From: Planctomycetota bacterium
GTDB lineage: Bacteria > Planctomycetota > UBA8108 > UBA1146 > JAKEFC01
DNA: 41,572 nucleotides
Direction of reading: 5' to 3'
NCBI GenBank assembly: GCA_022616235.1
Contig: JAKEFC010000076.1
Span: 1-41,572 of the forward strand
Shown here: positions 34,084-41,572 of the stretch, in pieces
Numbering within the stretch: the first letter of the stretch is position 1
Layout: each line of letters begins with the position of its first letter
Notes under the pieces: generated by a model
The model's input: only the letters and a program-made list of their open reading frames with translations
Told to the model about the DNA's origin: nothing
The model's database searches: none
Program-made: the position numbers and the translations under genes

Positions 34084-34330
34084 CTAGTCCCAAAACAATC
34101 GAGGTCCTCGCTTGTCTTGGGACTAGTTCCATTCAGGGGGCTTTCGCAAAGCCCCCTCGCCGTCGCGGCAAAGCCGCGACGCCTTCACCCCAAAACGCTC
34201 GCCGCGTACTTGGGCACGCGGCTCGTCTAGCCCGAGAACCAGCGTGGAATCCTTGCGACCACGCTTGTTCTCGGCCTAGTGGGGTCGCCTCCGCGCGCTA
34301 CGGGAGCCCGGGCGACCCCGCCCGTTCGGG
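34084..34330. repeat. Cluster of palindromes between the pilus and glycosylation operons
   Basis: At least six inverted repeats lie in about 250 bases: 34084-34126 (21-base arms, two mismatches, CTAG ends), 34136-34156 (GGGGGCTTT stem), 34161-34181 (CGTCGCGGC stem), 34201-34222 (GCCGCGT stem), 34227-34279 (21-base arms, two mismatches, CTAG ends) and 34281-34319 (GGGGTCGCC stem). None is followed by a T run. The two long ones share arm length and CTAG termini. Confidence 0.75.
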
Positions 34331-34352
34331 AGGGCCGCCCGCTCGCCCCGCG

Positions 34353-37046
34353 TCAATTGTTGAGCTTGCGCTCCTCGGCACGGAGGTCGATCACCTGCGC
34401 GGTGAGCAGGATGTAGAGGCTCCGCTTCTCGTCGATGTACGCCTTGCGCCGGAAGAGGTTCTTCAAGATCGGGAAGTCACCGATGATCGGCAGGGACGAG
34501 ACGTACTTGCGCTCGTTCACGCTGCGGAATCCGCCGAGCAGCACGGTGCCGCCGTCCGGTACCGTGACCGAGGTGAACGCCTGTTGCAAGGTGATCTCGG
34601 GCAGGTCGATGTCGACCTGCGTCGCTGCTTGCTGCAAGGAGCCCAGGCTCACGGTGACCGTGGAGATCACGCCGTTGATCAGGCTCGCGAGCGTCGGGCG
34701 CACATCCAAGGTGACGTAGCGGCGGTCGGAGCTGATCACGGGCTGCACGTCGAGGATCACGCCCTCCTGGAAGGTCGAGACGACCGGGTCGGCGACTTCT
34801 TGCACGACGAGTCCCGTGCCCCCCGACACCAGCTCGTAGTCTTGGACGTAAGCGCGCTGGGTGATCACAGATACGTGCACGCGCTGGCCGTTGGATGCCG
34901 TGACGCGCGGCGCGGTGAGCGTGCGCGCGACTCGCGTTTCCTGAGTGGCGCGCAGGATGGCGTTGATCTGGAAGGGGTCGAGCCAAGTCGCTTGCAGGGT
35001 CAGCCCCTTCAGCGCGGCGTCGAGCCGCGTTCCGGAAGCGGCGCCGATGAAACCATCGAGGAGGTGCTGGATGCGGCCCGCGGTGCGCTTCTGGCCCATC
35101 GTCAAGAGCGGGTTCGTCGGATCGCCGCGGTTGTTGAAACCGGGGTCGGAGCCCCCGGTCGAAGTGCTGTTCAGGATTCCGTAGGCGGTGCCGAAACCGG
35201 TGCCGATGGGCTGCCCCAAATTGCGGGAGTCGATCCCGATGTCTTCGAGGAAGTCATCGAAGATGTCGATGAAGCGCGCCTCGACGATCACGAACAGGTC
35301 GGAATCCTGGCGCAAATTCTGCAGGAACGCTTTCACCGCACGGTGCAGCTCCAGCGTCGCGGTGACCAACAACTGCCCCTGATGGCCGATGATCTCGGAC
35401 TTGGCTTCTTCCCAAAGCTCGTCGCCGCCGGTCGAATTCTTGATCAGCGCGGCGAGGCTCTCCGGGTCGAGCGGATCCGCCTCTTCTTCTTCCGCCTCGT
35501 CGAAGCCGAACGGCGTATCGCCGCCCTCCGCTTCGTCGTTCGATTTGACGCGGATTTGCGGGCCCGGGAAGTCTCGGATCTTGTTCAGAATGTCCGTGAC
35601 GTTGTAGATCTCGAACAGCGTGTTGCCGTGCGCCTTCTCCTTACCGGTGATGAAGAGCACGTTCTCCTTGAACGTATACGCGAGCCCGGTGTGCTTGAGG
35701 ATCAACTCGAGCGCTTGCCGCAGCTTCACGTTGTGCAGGGAAATGTTCACCTTCGTTTGCTCGGCGTCGATCTCGGGATCGACCTGGATGTTCAGGTCCG
35801 CGATCGTCCGGATCGTATTCACGACGTTCGCTAGGCTCTCGTCGATGAAGTCGAAATCGGCGGGCGAGGTTTCGAGAACCTGCCGAATCCGCTGCACCTC
35901 GAAGGTCTCCTCGAGGCTCAGGTTCGTCAGGCCCTCCTCGCGGACGGCGACGACGTTGCGCCAATAATCCCTGTCCGCGCCGAAGGTCCAGGGGTCATCG
36001 TGGGGAATCACTGCCTCTTCGAGATCGATCCCGACTTTGGTCGTGCTGTCCATGTTGTCCTCGAACCAGCGCACCTTGCGCAGGGCGAGCCCCAGCTCCT
36101 TGGCCTTGTGGAGCAGGTTGTGCGCTTCGCGGTGTTCGGGGTCCAGCTCGATGACCTCCTGCGCGATCTGGGCCGCGAGGTCGAATTCCTTGTTGCCCAT
36201 GTGCTCTCGCACCTTTTGCAGTAGGAAGCCGATGCGGTCCTTGCGGCGCTGCTCGTCTTCGGCCCGCAGCCGCTCTGCCTCTCCGCGCGCCGCATCCTCG
36301 CGGCCGCGTGCCGCATCTTGGAGAATCGTGGCCCGCTGCAGAAGGCATTGCTGGAACAGGTCCTCCGCTTCGCTGCGATACGCGCTGACGTCTCCGACGC
36401 TTTCGTAGCTGTACCAGAGGAATTGCTCTCTGGCGCGCGTCAATTGCCGGAGCGCGGCTTCGATCTCCCCGGCCGCGCGCGCTTTCTTCGCCTCCTCGAT
36501 GTACCGCACCGCCTCCGCGAGCCGGCTCTGGTTCGCGACCTTGATCTCATCCGCGTACTGCTCCATGGTCGACAGGATCTCGCCGTCCCGTTGTCCGAGG
36601 AACATCAGGCAGGTCGTGTAGCGCTCTTTCGCTTCCTTCACTCTCGGGTTCAGATCGAGCACGCGCTTGTAGAGGTCGCGCGCCTTGCGGTAGTCCGCTT
36701 CGTTGAAGTAGCGGTTCGCTTGCTCGAGCGTGTAGGCCGCCTCGCGCTGGCGCGCCTGCTCTTGCAGAGCCAGTTCGCCGAGCAGCTTGTCGGGCCCGGT
36801 GGCGGCGTCTCCGCCTTCGGTTTCGCCTGTCGCGGGGGGCTGGGAGGCCGCCTCGGGCTCCGGTGCCACCGGGGCCATTCCTTCTTCCGCGGGCGCGCCC
36901 TCCGGCGCCTTCGCTACCGGTGCCGGCGCGCCCCGCTTCTTCGAGCCGGCGCAACCGGAAACGACGGCCGCCGGCACGATTGCCAGGGCCGCGATGATGG
37001 CCACGAAGAGGCTCGATCTGCTCAGCAGCCCACGCATCCGAATCAT
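34353..37046 (-). CDS. Secretin-domain lipoprotein (PilQ/GspD-like), second copy
   Basis: The 897-residue protein has a lipobox (VVSGC, C32), a Pro/Ala/Glu-rich linker, TPR-like helices (about 100-340) and periplasmic N-type modules (about 400-500, FDFIDESLANVVNTIRTIAD). The secretin domain fills about 570-880, with VIVEARFIDI, APRVTASNGQRVHV, and the signature VTVPDGGTVLLGGF, then PIIGDFPILKNLF. Secretins form the outer-membrane gate for type IV pili or type II secretion. It follows a similar secretin by 58 bases, and both are larger than usual because of the helical N-terminal half. ATG 37046 has GGGG/AGGG purine runs upstream; the next gene ends 20-50 bases before. Confidence 0.87.
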   Translation of the reverse strand: MIRMRGLLSRSSLFVAIIAALAIVPAAVVSGCAGSKKRGAPAPVAKAPEGAPAEEGMAPVAPEPEAASQPPATGETEGGDAATGPDKLLGELALQEQARQREAAYTLEQANRYFNEADYRKARDLYKRVLDLNPRVKEAKERYTTCLMFLGQRDGEILSTMEQYADEIKVANQSRLAEAVRYIEEAKKARAAGEIEAALRQLTRAREQFLWYSYESVGDVSAYRSEAEDLFQQCLLQRATILQDAARGREDAARGEAERLRAEDEQRRKDRIGFLLQKVREHMGNKEFDLAAQIAQEVIELDPEHREAHNLLHKAKELGLALRKVRWFEDNMDSTTKVGIDLEEAVIPHDDPWTFGADRDYWRNVVAVREEGLTNLSLEETFEVQRIRQVLETSPADFDFIDESLANVVNTIRTIADLNIQVDPEIDAEQTKVNISLHNVKLRQALELILKHTGLAYTFKENVLFITGKEKAHGNTLFEIYNVTDILNKIRDFPGPQIRVKSNDEAEGGDTPFGFDEAEEEEADPLDPESLAALIKNSTGGDELWEEAKSEIIGHQGQLLVTATLELHRAVKAFLQNLRQDSDLFVIVEARFIDIFDDFLEDIGIDSRNLGQPIGTGFGTAYGILNSTSTGGSDPGFNNRGDPTNPLLTMGQKRTAGRIQHLLDGFIGAASGTRLDAALKGLTLQATWLDPFQINAILRATQETRVARTLTAPRVTASNGQRVHVSVITQRAYVQDYELVSGGTGLVVQEVADPVVSTFQEGVILDVQPVISSDRRYVTLDVRPTLASLINGVISTVTVSLGSLQQAATQVDIDLPEITLQQAFTSVTVPDGGTVLLGGFRSVNERKYVSSLPIIGDFPILKNLFRRKAYIDEKRSLYILLTAQVIDLRAEERKLNN

Positions 37047-37104
37047 GGTCCCTACCCCTTCGATTTCCTGAGGCGCATTGCTCGCGCGAGGCACGACGGC
37101 CGCG

Positions 37105-39714
37105 CTAGTTGAATTCCAGCCGCTCCTCGTCGCGAATGATCGTGATCTTGGCGTTGATGAGTACGAACAGGTTCGACATCAGGCGCGAGTTCCCTTTGCG
37201 CCCGAACAAGATGTCCAGGAACGGCAGCCGCGTCGTCCACGGCGTGCCCACTTGAGCCAATTCCTCGGCGGAGCGCTTGAGCCCGCCCACCAGCACCGTG
37301 CCGCCATCGGGCACCGTCACCGTGGTCTTGATCTGAGTGACGGAGAGCACGGGCAGCTCGATGACGATGTCCGTGAGGCCGAGGATCAGCCGCTGGACGC
37401 GCGACGGGAGCTGCTCGGCGAGGGTCGGCTGGATCTCGAGGTTGATGTACTTGCGGTCGTAGCTGACGGTCGGGCGGACTTGCAGGATCGAGCCGGCGTT
37501 CAGGATCCCGATCACCGGGTTGATCACCGGCACGACTCCGGTCTGATTCACTTCCGCGTCCTTGACGTACGCGAGTTGGTCGATCACCACCGAGTGCGAC
37601 GTCTGCGTGTTGAACGCCGTCACGCGCGGCGCGTTCATGCCTTTGAATTCCTGCCGCTTCGTGGTGGCCTCGAGGACCGCCTCGAGAATGTAGATGTCGA
37701 GGACGTTGTACTGGAGCGCGATTCCTCCCGAGTCGCTGATCTGGAAAGGCGCCACGGAGCTGCCGAGCGGCTGCGAGAACGCGTTGAAAACCGCGCCGCG
37801 AACGTTCGCTTGCCCTTGCGCATCGACGAATTCGTAGCCGGGCGAAATCTGCGTGCCGAGGCCGTCCACGTCGTTGATCGGATTCGGCAGGTTGGTATTG
37901 AACGGGTTGCCGAAGTTGATGCCGACGCTTTCGAGGAAGTTGTCTTGCAGGTCGATGAAGCGGCTCTCCACGGTGACCATGACGCCCGTCGACTTTCGGA
38001 GCGCCTCGAGCAGTCGCTGCACCTTCTGGTGGTTCGCGAGCGAAGTGCGGACGACGAGCTTGCCCCCCTGGTACTCGACGCTCTCATCTTCGGGCGGGTC
38101 TCCGCCCCATAGCGTCTTCTTGATCAAGTCCACGAGCACGTCGGGTCCGACGATGACTTTGTCCCCTTCGCTTCCCTCATCGCCGAGGTCGATCACGACG
38201 TTGCTGCCGCCGCCTCCGGTGCCGCCCTCCTCCGCTTCGAGAGCGAGTTTGGGCGCCGGGAAATCGGGGCGTTGTTTCGTGATGTCCGACACTTCGTAGA
38301 ATTCGAGGAAGGTCTCCGACCGAATCGCGTCCGTGGGTCCGATGACGACGGCGCCGTTCTGGATCGTGTACGCGAACTTGGGCTCTCCGCTCTCCAAGAT
38401 GATGGTCAGGATGTTGACGATCGGAAGGTCCTTGGCGACGAGCCGCACCTTGCGGTCGGCATCCGCGAGCGCGTCGCGGGCTTCCTTCGTCAGGACGAAG
38501 TTGATCGTGGAGACGGAGCGGAGGAAGTCGAGGACTTCGAGGAATGGCCTGTCATCGAAGTCAACGCCGATCTTCTGTTGGAGCTGCGCCCGAATCGCGA
38601 TGTCCTGCGCGCTCTCCCCCGCCTTCGCGCGTTGCTGGATGTTGACGACCTTGCTGGAGATCTCGTGCCAGCGGTCGCGGCTCGGGAAGCGGAAGATCTC
38701 CTGATAAGGCACTTCCGATTCGAGTTGGCGCAGGAACGTGCGCTCCCACTCTTCGCTCGTGCGCACCCCGACTTCCAAGGTCCGGTAGAGGTTGCTCAAC
38801 TCCCGCGCTTTGCGGCGCATCTTCCTCGCGTCCACGCGGTTCGGGTCTAGCTCCAACACTTGGTCGTTGAGGCGCACGACCTGCTCGAAGCGCTTGTCGC
38901 GGTAGGACCGCTCCGCCGCCTGCATCAATTCCTTGATGCGGTTGTCCTGAAATCTCTTGGAGCGATCGCGCTCCGAGGCCGCCTCTTCCCGTGCGGCGCG
39001 CTCGAGATTCCTGCGCGTATCCGCGTCGAAGTTCTTCTTCAGCTCGGCGGTGGTTTGCTTTTCCGCGGCCGCCATGCGCCCGAGGTCATCGGCTATGCCG
39101 GAGGGGTATTGGAACCAGCGGACGCGCTCGACGACTTGGTCGAAGATGCGCAAGGCTTCGTCGTAGTTCTGATCATCCTTGGCGCGGAGCCCCTCCGCGA
39201 ATAGCCGATTCAATTCCACCTCGGCTTGCTGTTGCCGGACTTTTTCCTGCTCCGCCGCGTGGATCCCGAATTGGCGGATCTCGGCCCCGCGGTCGCCGAG
39301 GATGAACTTCACGTCGTTGAGCGTCTTGCGGACCTCTTCGTTCGAGGGATCGAGCCGAGCCGCCGACTCGAGCTTTTCTTCGGCTTCTTGGTAGCGGAGT
39401 TCTTCCATCATCTTGCGGGCCAGCTTGAGCGCTTCCGCGGCCGCGGCCTTGCGCTCCTGCTCCGTGAGGCTCATCTCGCGGAGCAGGTCTTCCGCCTGCG
39501 CCTCCTGCGCCGCGGCAAGCGGGCGTCCTGCGGCGGCGGGCTGCAGCGCATCGGGGGTCTCCTTGCGCGGAGCGGCGGCCGGAGTCGCATCGGGGGTCTG
39601 GCCGCCGGACGCGGTCGCCGCGCGCGGCGTACCCGCGCAACCCGCGGCGAGCGCGAGGAACGCGATGGCGGCGAGCGCGGAAGTTGAAACTCGCTCGAGC
39701 GTACCGTTTGCCAT
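37105..39714 (-). CDS. Secretin-domain lipoprotein (PilQ/GspD-like), first copy
   Basis: The 869-residue protein has a lipobox (LAAGC, C26), an Ala/Pro linker and a long Arg/Glu-rich TPR-like helical region (about 80-340). N-type modules follow (about 355-450: VDFDDRPFLEVLDFLRSV). The secretin domain (about 540-850) shows TVESRFIDLQDNFLESVGIN, APRVTAFNTQTSHSVVI and the signature VTVPDGGTVLVGGLKRS, then LPFLDILF. It resembles the downstream secretin in layout and in VESRFID/VEARFID but is clearly diverged, so the pair is an old duplication. The purine-rich leader holds GGGA just before ATG 39714. It may form a mixed gate with its neighbour. Confidence 0.87.
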   Translation of the reverse strand: MANGTLERVSTSALAAIAFLALAAGCAGTPRAATASGGQTPDATPAAAPRKETPDALQPAAAGRPLAAAQEAQAEDLLREMSLTEQERKAAAAEALKLARKMMEELRYQEAEEKLESAARLDPSNEEVRKTLNDVKFILGDRGAEIRQFGIHAAEQEKVRQQQAEVELNRLFAEGLRAKDDQNYDEALRIFDQVVERVRWFQYPSGIADDLGRMAAAEKQTTAELKKNFDADTRRNLERAAREEAASERDRSKRFQDNRIKELMQAAERSYRDKRFEQVVRLNDQVLELDPNRVDARKMRRKARELSNLYRTLEVGVRTSEEWERTFLRQLESEVPYQEIFRFPSRDRWHEISSKVVNIQQRAKAGESAQDIAIRAQLQQKIGVDFDDRPFLEVLDFLRSVSTINFVLTKEARDALADADRKVRLVAKDLPIVNILTIILESGEPKFAYTIQNGAVVIGPTDAIRSETFLEFYEVSDITKQRPDFPAPKLALEAEEGGTGGGGSNVVIDLGDEGSEGDKVIVGPDVLVDLIKKTLWGGDPPEDESVEYQGGKLVVRTSLANHQKVQRLLEALRKSTGVMVTVESRFIDLQDNFLESVGINFGNPFNTNLPNPINDVDGLGTQISPGYEFVDAQGQANVRGAVFNAFSQPLGSSVAPFQISDSGGIALQYNVLDIYILEAVLEATTKRQEFKGMNAPRVTAFNTQTSHSVVIDQLAYVKDAEVNQTGVVPVINPVIGILNAGSILQVRPTVSYDRKYINLEIQPTLAEQLPSRVQRLILGLTDIVIELPVLSVTQIKTTVTVPDGGTVLVGGLKRSAEELAQVGTPWTTRLPFLDILFGRKGNSRLMSNLFVLINAKITIIRDEERLEFN

Positions 39715-40101
39715 TCCCTGTCTCCCTCTCTCCCTGTCTTACTAACTCGCTGTCTCACTCAGCACTATGGGACCGCGCGCGAAGAACATCGCCGGAACGA
39801 CCGCGCCCGGAGCTGTCAGCCTGGATCGACTCGCAATTCGTGCGAAAGTCGCTGCATCGAATTGCGAACCGCCGTTGGCATTCGCCAGGCGCTGCGCGAT
39901 CGTTGCTGGGTCGCGACGGGCAATTCGCGCCGCCGGGCGCCGAGTCGCTGGCCCTAATCGCCGGGCTCTACTCGCTGGGCTCCAACCCGGAAGCGTCTCG
40001 AAGCTACGAACGGATCTTCACAGCACTGTCACCGCGAGGGGGTGGCTGGAGGCGGGGAGTCATTGATCCCAGGTGATCGCAGGTTCGAACGCGATCAGCT
40101 T
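39715..40101. other. Non-coding gap inside the pilus/secretion locus
   Basis: A 387-base gap separates the membrane-anchored gene from the secretins. Nearest the secretin, the minus strand is an unusual purine-rich leader (39715-39765, repeats of GAGAC/GGGAG). Open frames on the plus strand have no start signals or similarity. A promoter for the secretin pair probably lies here, but I could not place it. Confidence 0.4.
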
Positions 40102-41184
40102 CTACTTGTCGTCCTTGAATCCCGGCGGCGGAGCATCCGGGGTCGCTTTCTGCGGATCGGCCGATGAGGGGGTAACTCCGGCGCCAGGTGCTTCCACCGC
40201 ATCCGGGATGGGCAGCGTGATGGGGTCGAGGGCGAGACTCGGCGCCTTGACGCCTTTCTTCACCGTGACCTTCCGCTCGCTCGTCGGGTCGCGCAGCTCG
40301 ACTCTGTCGTCGTGGATCCGGTGGACGAGCAACGACGTCCCCAGCACGGGACTACCCGTCTTCCAGAGATCTGGGTTGTTCGGATCCCAGGTCTCTTCCA
40401 CCATTCCAAGTTTCCTCTCGACGCTCGCTTTATCGTAGTCGTACCACTTGCGTACTAGTTGGGCCCTACGCTGCTTCGCTTCGCCCGTCACGGGATCGAG
40501 CTCGATGGAGTGGATCGTGGTAATCTCCCAGGTCTCGCTCGGAGGCACCGCATAAGGTCCGATGGCGTCGGACGTTTGGCTCTTGTCATTCTCGGGGAGC
40601 ACGCTCTCCCCGGCCGCGCGCGCGGTCGTCCGCACCCGATAGCTGTAGGTCGCGGACTCTTCCAGATCCCGGAAGAGGACCTCGAAGTCTGCTCCCGGCT
40701 GCGGGTTCTCGAGCTTGCGGATCACCGTCCACTGGCCTTCGCCCTTACGCGCCTCGAGAACGCACTCCTCGATGACGATGTGCTTCCACTTCCCGAACTT
40801 CCCCTTCAGCTCGTGGGTCGCGCAGCGTTTCTCCGCATCCCGCCCTTGGCCGAGCCGAACGAGGTGGCTCTTCGGGTGCTCCGGGATCGCCTTCTGCACC
40901 GGCTCGAAGAGGAGCGCCACGCCCGGCACGCGCTCCATGCTCCAGGGCTCGAAGTCCGTCGCTTGGCCCGCTGCGAAGGATTCCCGCACGCGCTCCGCAA
41001 ACTTGGGAGCCTCGGTGCGCGCGACGACTTGATTCTTCGTCTTGGCCTCGATCGTCTGCGAGTATTCGGTGATCTTCGCGACTGGATCGTCGCCGTCGCT
41101 CGCTGCGAACAAGTACACGCCTGCCACCCACGCGAGAATGAAAATCGCGGCACCGATCATCGCGATGCGATCCAGATTCTTCAT
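40102..41184 (-). CDS. Single-pass membrane protein in the pilus/secretion locus (GspC/PilP position)
   Basis: The 360-residue protein has one N-terminal membrane segment (about 8-28, AMIGAAIFILAWVAGVYLFA) and a large periplasmic part. A fibronectin-III-like stretch lies at about 145-205 (FRDLEESATYSYRVRTTAR). Near residues 285-320, VLGTSLLVHRIHDDRVELRD and KVTVKKG resemble the HR-type beta module of GspC/PilP that contacts the secretin. The tail is Pro-rich. Its start overlaps the PilO-like stop (ATGA at 41181-41184), and it precedes the secretins. I call it by position and one weak motif. Confidence 0.6.
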   Translation of the reverse strand: MKNLDRIAMIGAAIFILAWVAGVYLFAASDGDDPVAKITEYSQTIEAKTKNQVVARTEAPKFAERVRESFAAGQATDFEPWSMERVPGVALLFEPVQKAIPEHPKSHLVRLGQGRDAEKRCATHELKGKFGKWKHIVIEECVLEARKGEGQWTVIRKLENPQPGADFEVLFRDLEESATYSYRVRTTARAAGESVLPENDKSQTSDAIGPYAVPPSETWEITTIHSIELDPVTGEAKQRRAQLVRKWYDYDKASVERKLGMVEETWDPNNPDLWKTGSPVLGTSLLVHRIHDDRVELRDPTSERKVTVKKGVKAPSLALDPITLPIPDAVEAPGAGVTPSSADPQKATPDAPPPGFKDDK

Positions 41185-41572
41185 GGTCGCGGCTCCTCTT
41201 CGTTCCAGTCGAGAGCGTCCAGCTCGAGGACGAGCTTCACCGGGGGCTCGGCGATGAGGCCATCGGACTTGGCTTTCGCCTCGGCTTCCTGGATCGGCTC
41301 GATCACCTTGATCTTCAGGTTCTCGAAGATCTTCGACAGCTCGAGATGCCGGACTTCGAAGGTGATGTGCGGCAGCGTGAGCAAGGCGTTCACGTAGGAC
41401 GTGACCTTGGTCGCGGGGATCGCCAGGGCGATCTCCACCGGGATGCGCGTGAACGCCTCGGCGGGAGGTTGAGCGCCCGCGCCGCCGGCGCCGGCGGCCG
41501 CGGGAGGCTTGGCTTCCCTGCGCCCGGTGGAGCCGGCTTTCGACTTGATGTCGAAGGACTGCACCTGCGCTC
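41181..41572 (-). CDS. PilO/GspM-like protein, C-terminal part (cut by window edge)
   Basis: About 130 C-terminal codons are in the window. After a Pro/Ala-rich linker, the segment FTRIPVEIALAIPATKVTSY is followed by VNALLTLPHITFEVRHLELS and KLVLELDAL, which forms the ferredoxin-like alpha/beta module of PilO/GspM. In type IV pili, PilO sits in the inner-membrane alignment complex with PilN and PilP. The stop overlaps the following gene. The 5' part, probably with a membrane helix and coiled coil, lies beyond the window. Confidence 0.65.
   Translation of the reverse strand, partial: AQVQSFDIKSKAGSTGRREAKPPAAAGAGGAGAQPPAEAFTRIPVEIALAIPATKVTSYVNALLTLPHITFEVRHLELSKIFENLKIKVIEPIQEAEAKAKSDGLIAEPPVKLVLELDALDWNEEEPRP

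Noticed and set aside
33264-35834. 856-codon open frame on the plus strand opposite HAD and secretin genes
   Set aside because: It crosses two real genes on the other strand and has no start signal or recognisable domain.
39684-40076. 130-codon plus-strand frame between the secretin and the membrane-anchored gene
   Set aside because: It has no ribosome binding site, overlaps the secretin start and shows no similarity I recognise.
1-41572. CRISPR array, rRNA operon, intact transposase or complete prophage
   Set aside because: I saw no regularly spaced repeats, rRNA sequence, transposase motifs or phage structural genes. The only mobile-element traces are the two integrase remnants.

Overview
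The window reads as chromosomal DNA from a GC-rich, Gram-negative-type bacterium, most likely a planctomycete from a poorly sampled lineage. The grounds are the double-membrane gene set (secretins, lipoproteins, a LolA-like protein), an NfeD/flotillin operon, a secreted protease-fold/TPR/PA14 fusion, and integrase remnants of a type I associate with planctomycetes. The taxonomy is an inference from gene content. Coding density is high and both strands are used.

Layout. 1-3.5 kb: the 5' part of dprA (minus), a sigma-54-activator-type AAA+ protein with a damaged Walker B motif, a Cys-rich probable zinc protein, and a small exported coiled-coil protein. 3.9-7.1 kb: a secreted SirB1-like/TPR/PA14 fusion, a lipoprotein, and rlmN. 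7.1-12.7 kb (minus): a LolA-like periplasmic protein, a membrane-anchored trypsin-fold protease, and a leucyl-tRNA synthetase homologue that has lost its synthetic and editing signatures. 12.8-17.3 kb: tRNA-Ala(GGC), then NfeD/ClpP protease, short NfeD, flotillin FloA and a membrane coiled-coil protein, ending at tRNA-Leu(CAA). 17.3-20.4 kb: an accessory region beside tRNA-Leu with two decayed tyrosine recombinases around a more AT-rich three-gene operon (DUF6941-like, an unknown 82-residue protein, a PemK/MazF-like protein). 20.9-26.0 kb (minus): a lipoprotein beta-propeller with twelve NHL-like repeats, a STAS protein, rpsI and rplM. 26.0-34.0 kb (minus): a spermidine-synthase-like membrane protein, then a translationally coupled HAD / GT2 / GT4 / TMTC-like operon. 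34.3-41.6 kb (minus): a PilO-like protein, a one-pass membrane protein and two consecutive secretin lipoproteins, apparently part of a type IV pilus or type II secretion locus that continues beyond the window.

The most unusual items are the leucyl-tRNA synthetase relative with all four active-site signatures altered, and the operon pairing a polyprenyl-phosphate-sugar-synthase-like GT2 with a TMTC-like membrane protein, which suggests bacterial protein O-glycosylation. Several intergenic regions carry palindrome clusters or a dispersed repeat seen twice, 18 kb apart. All functions are inferred by reading the sequence; no database search was run.
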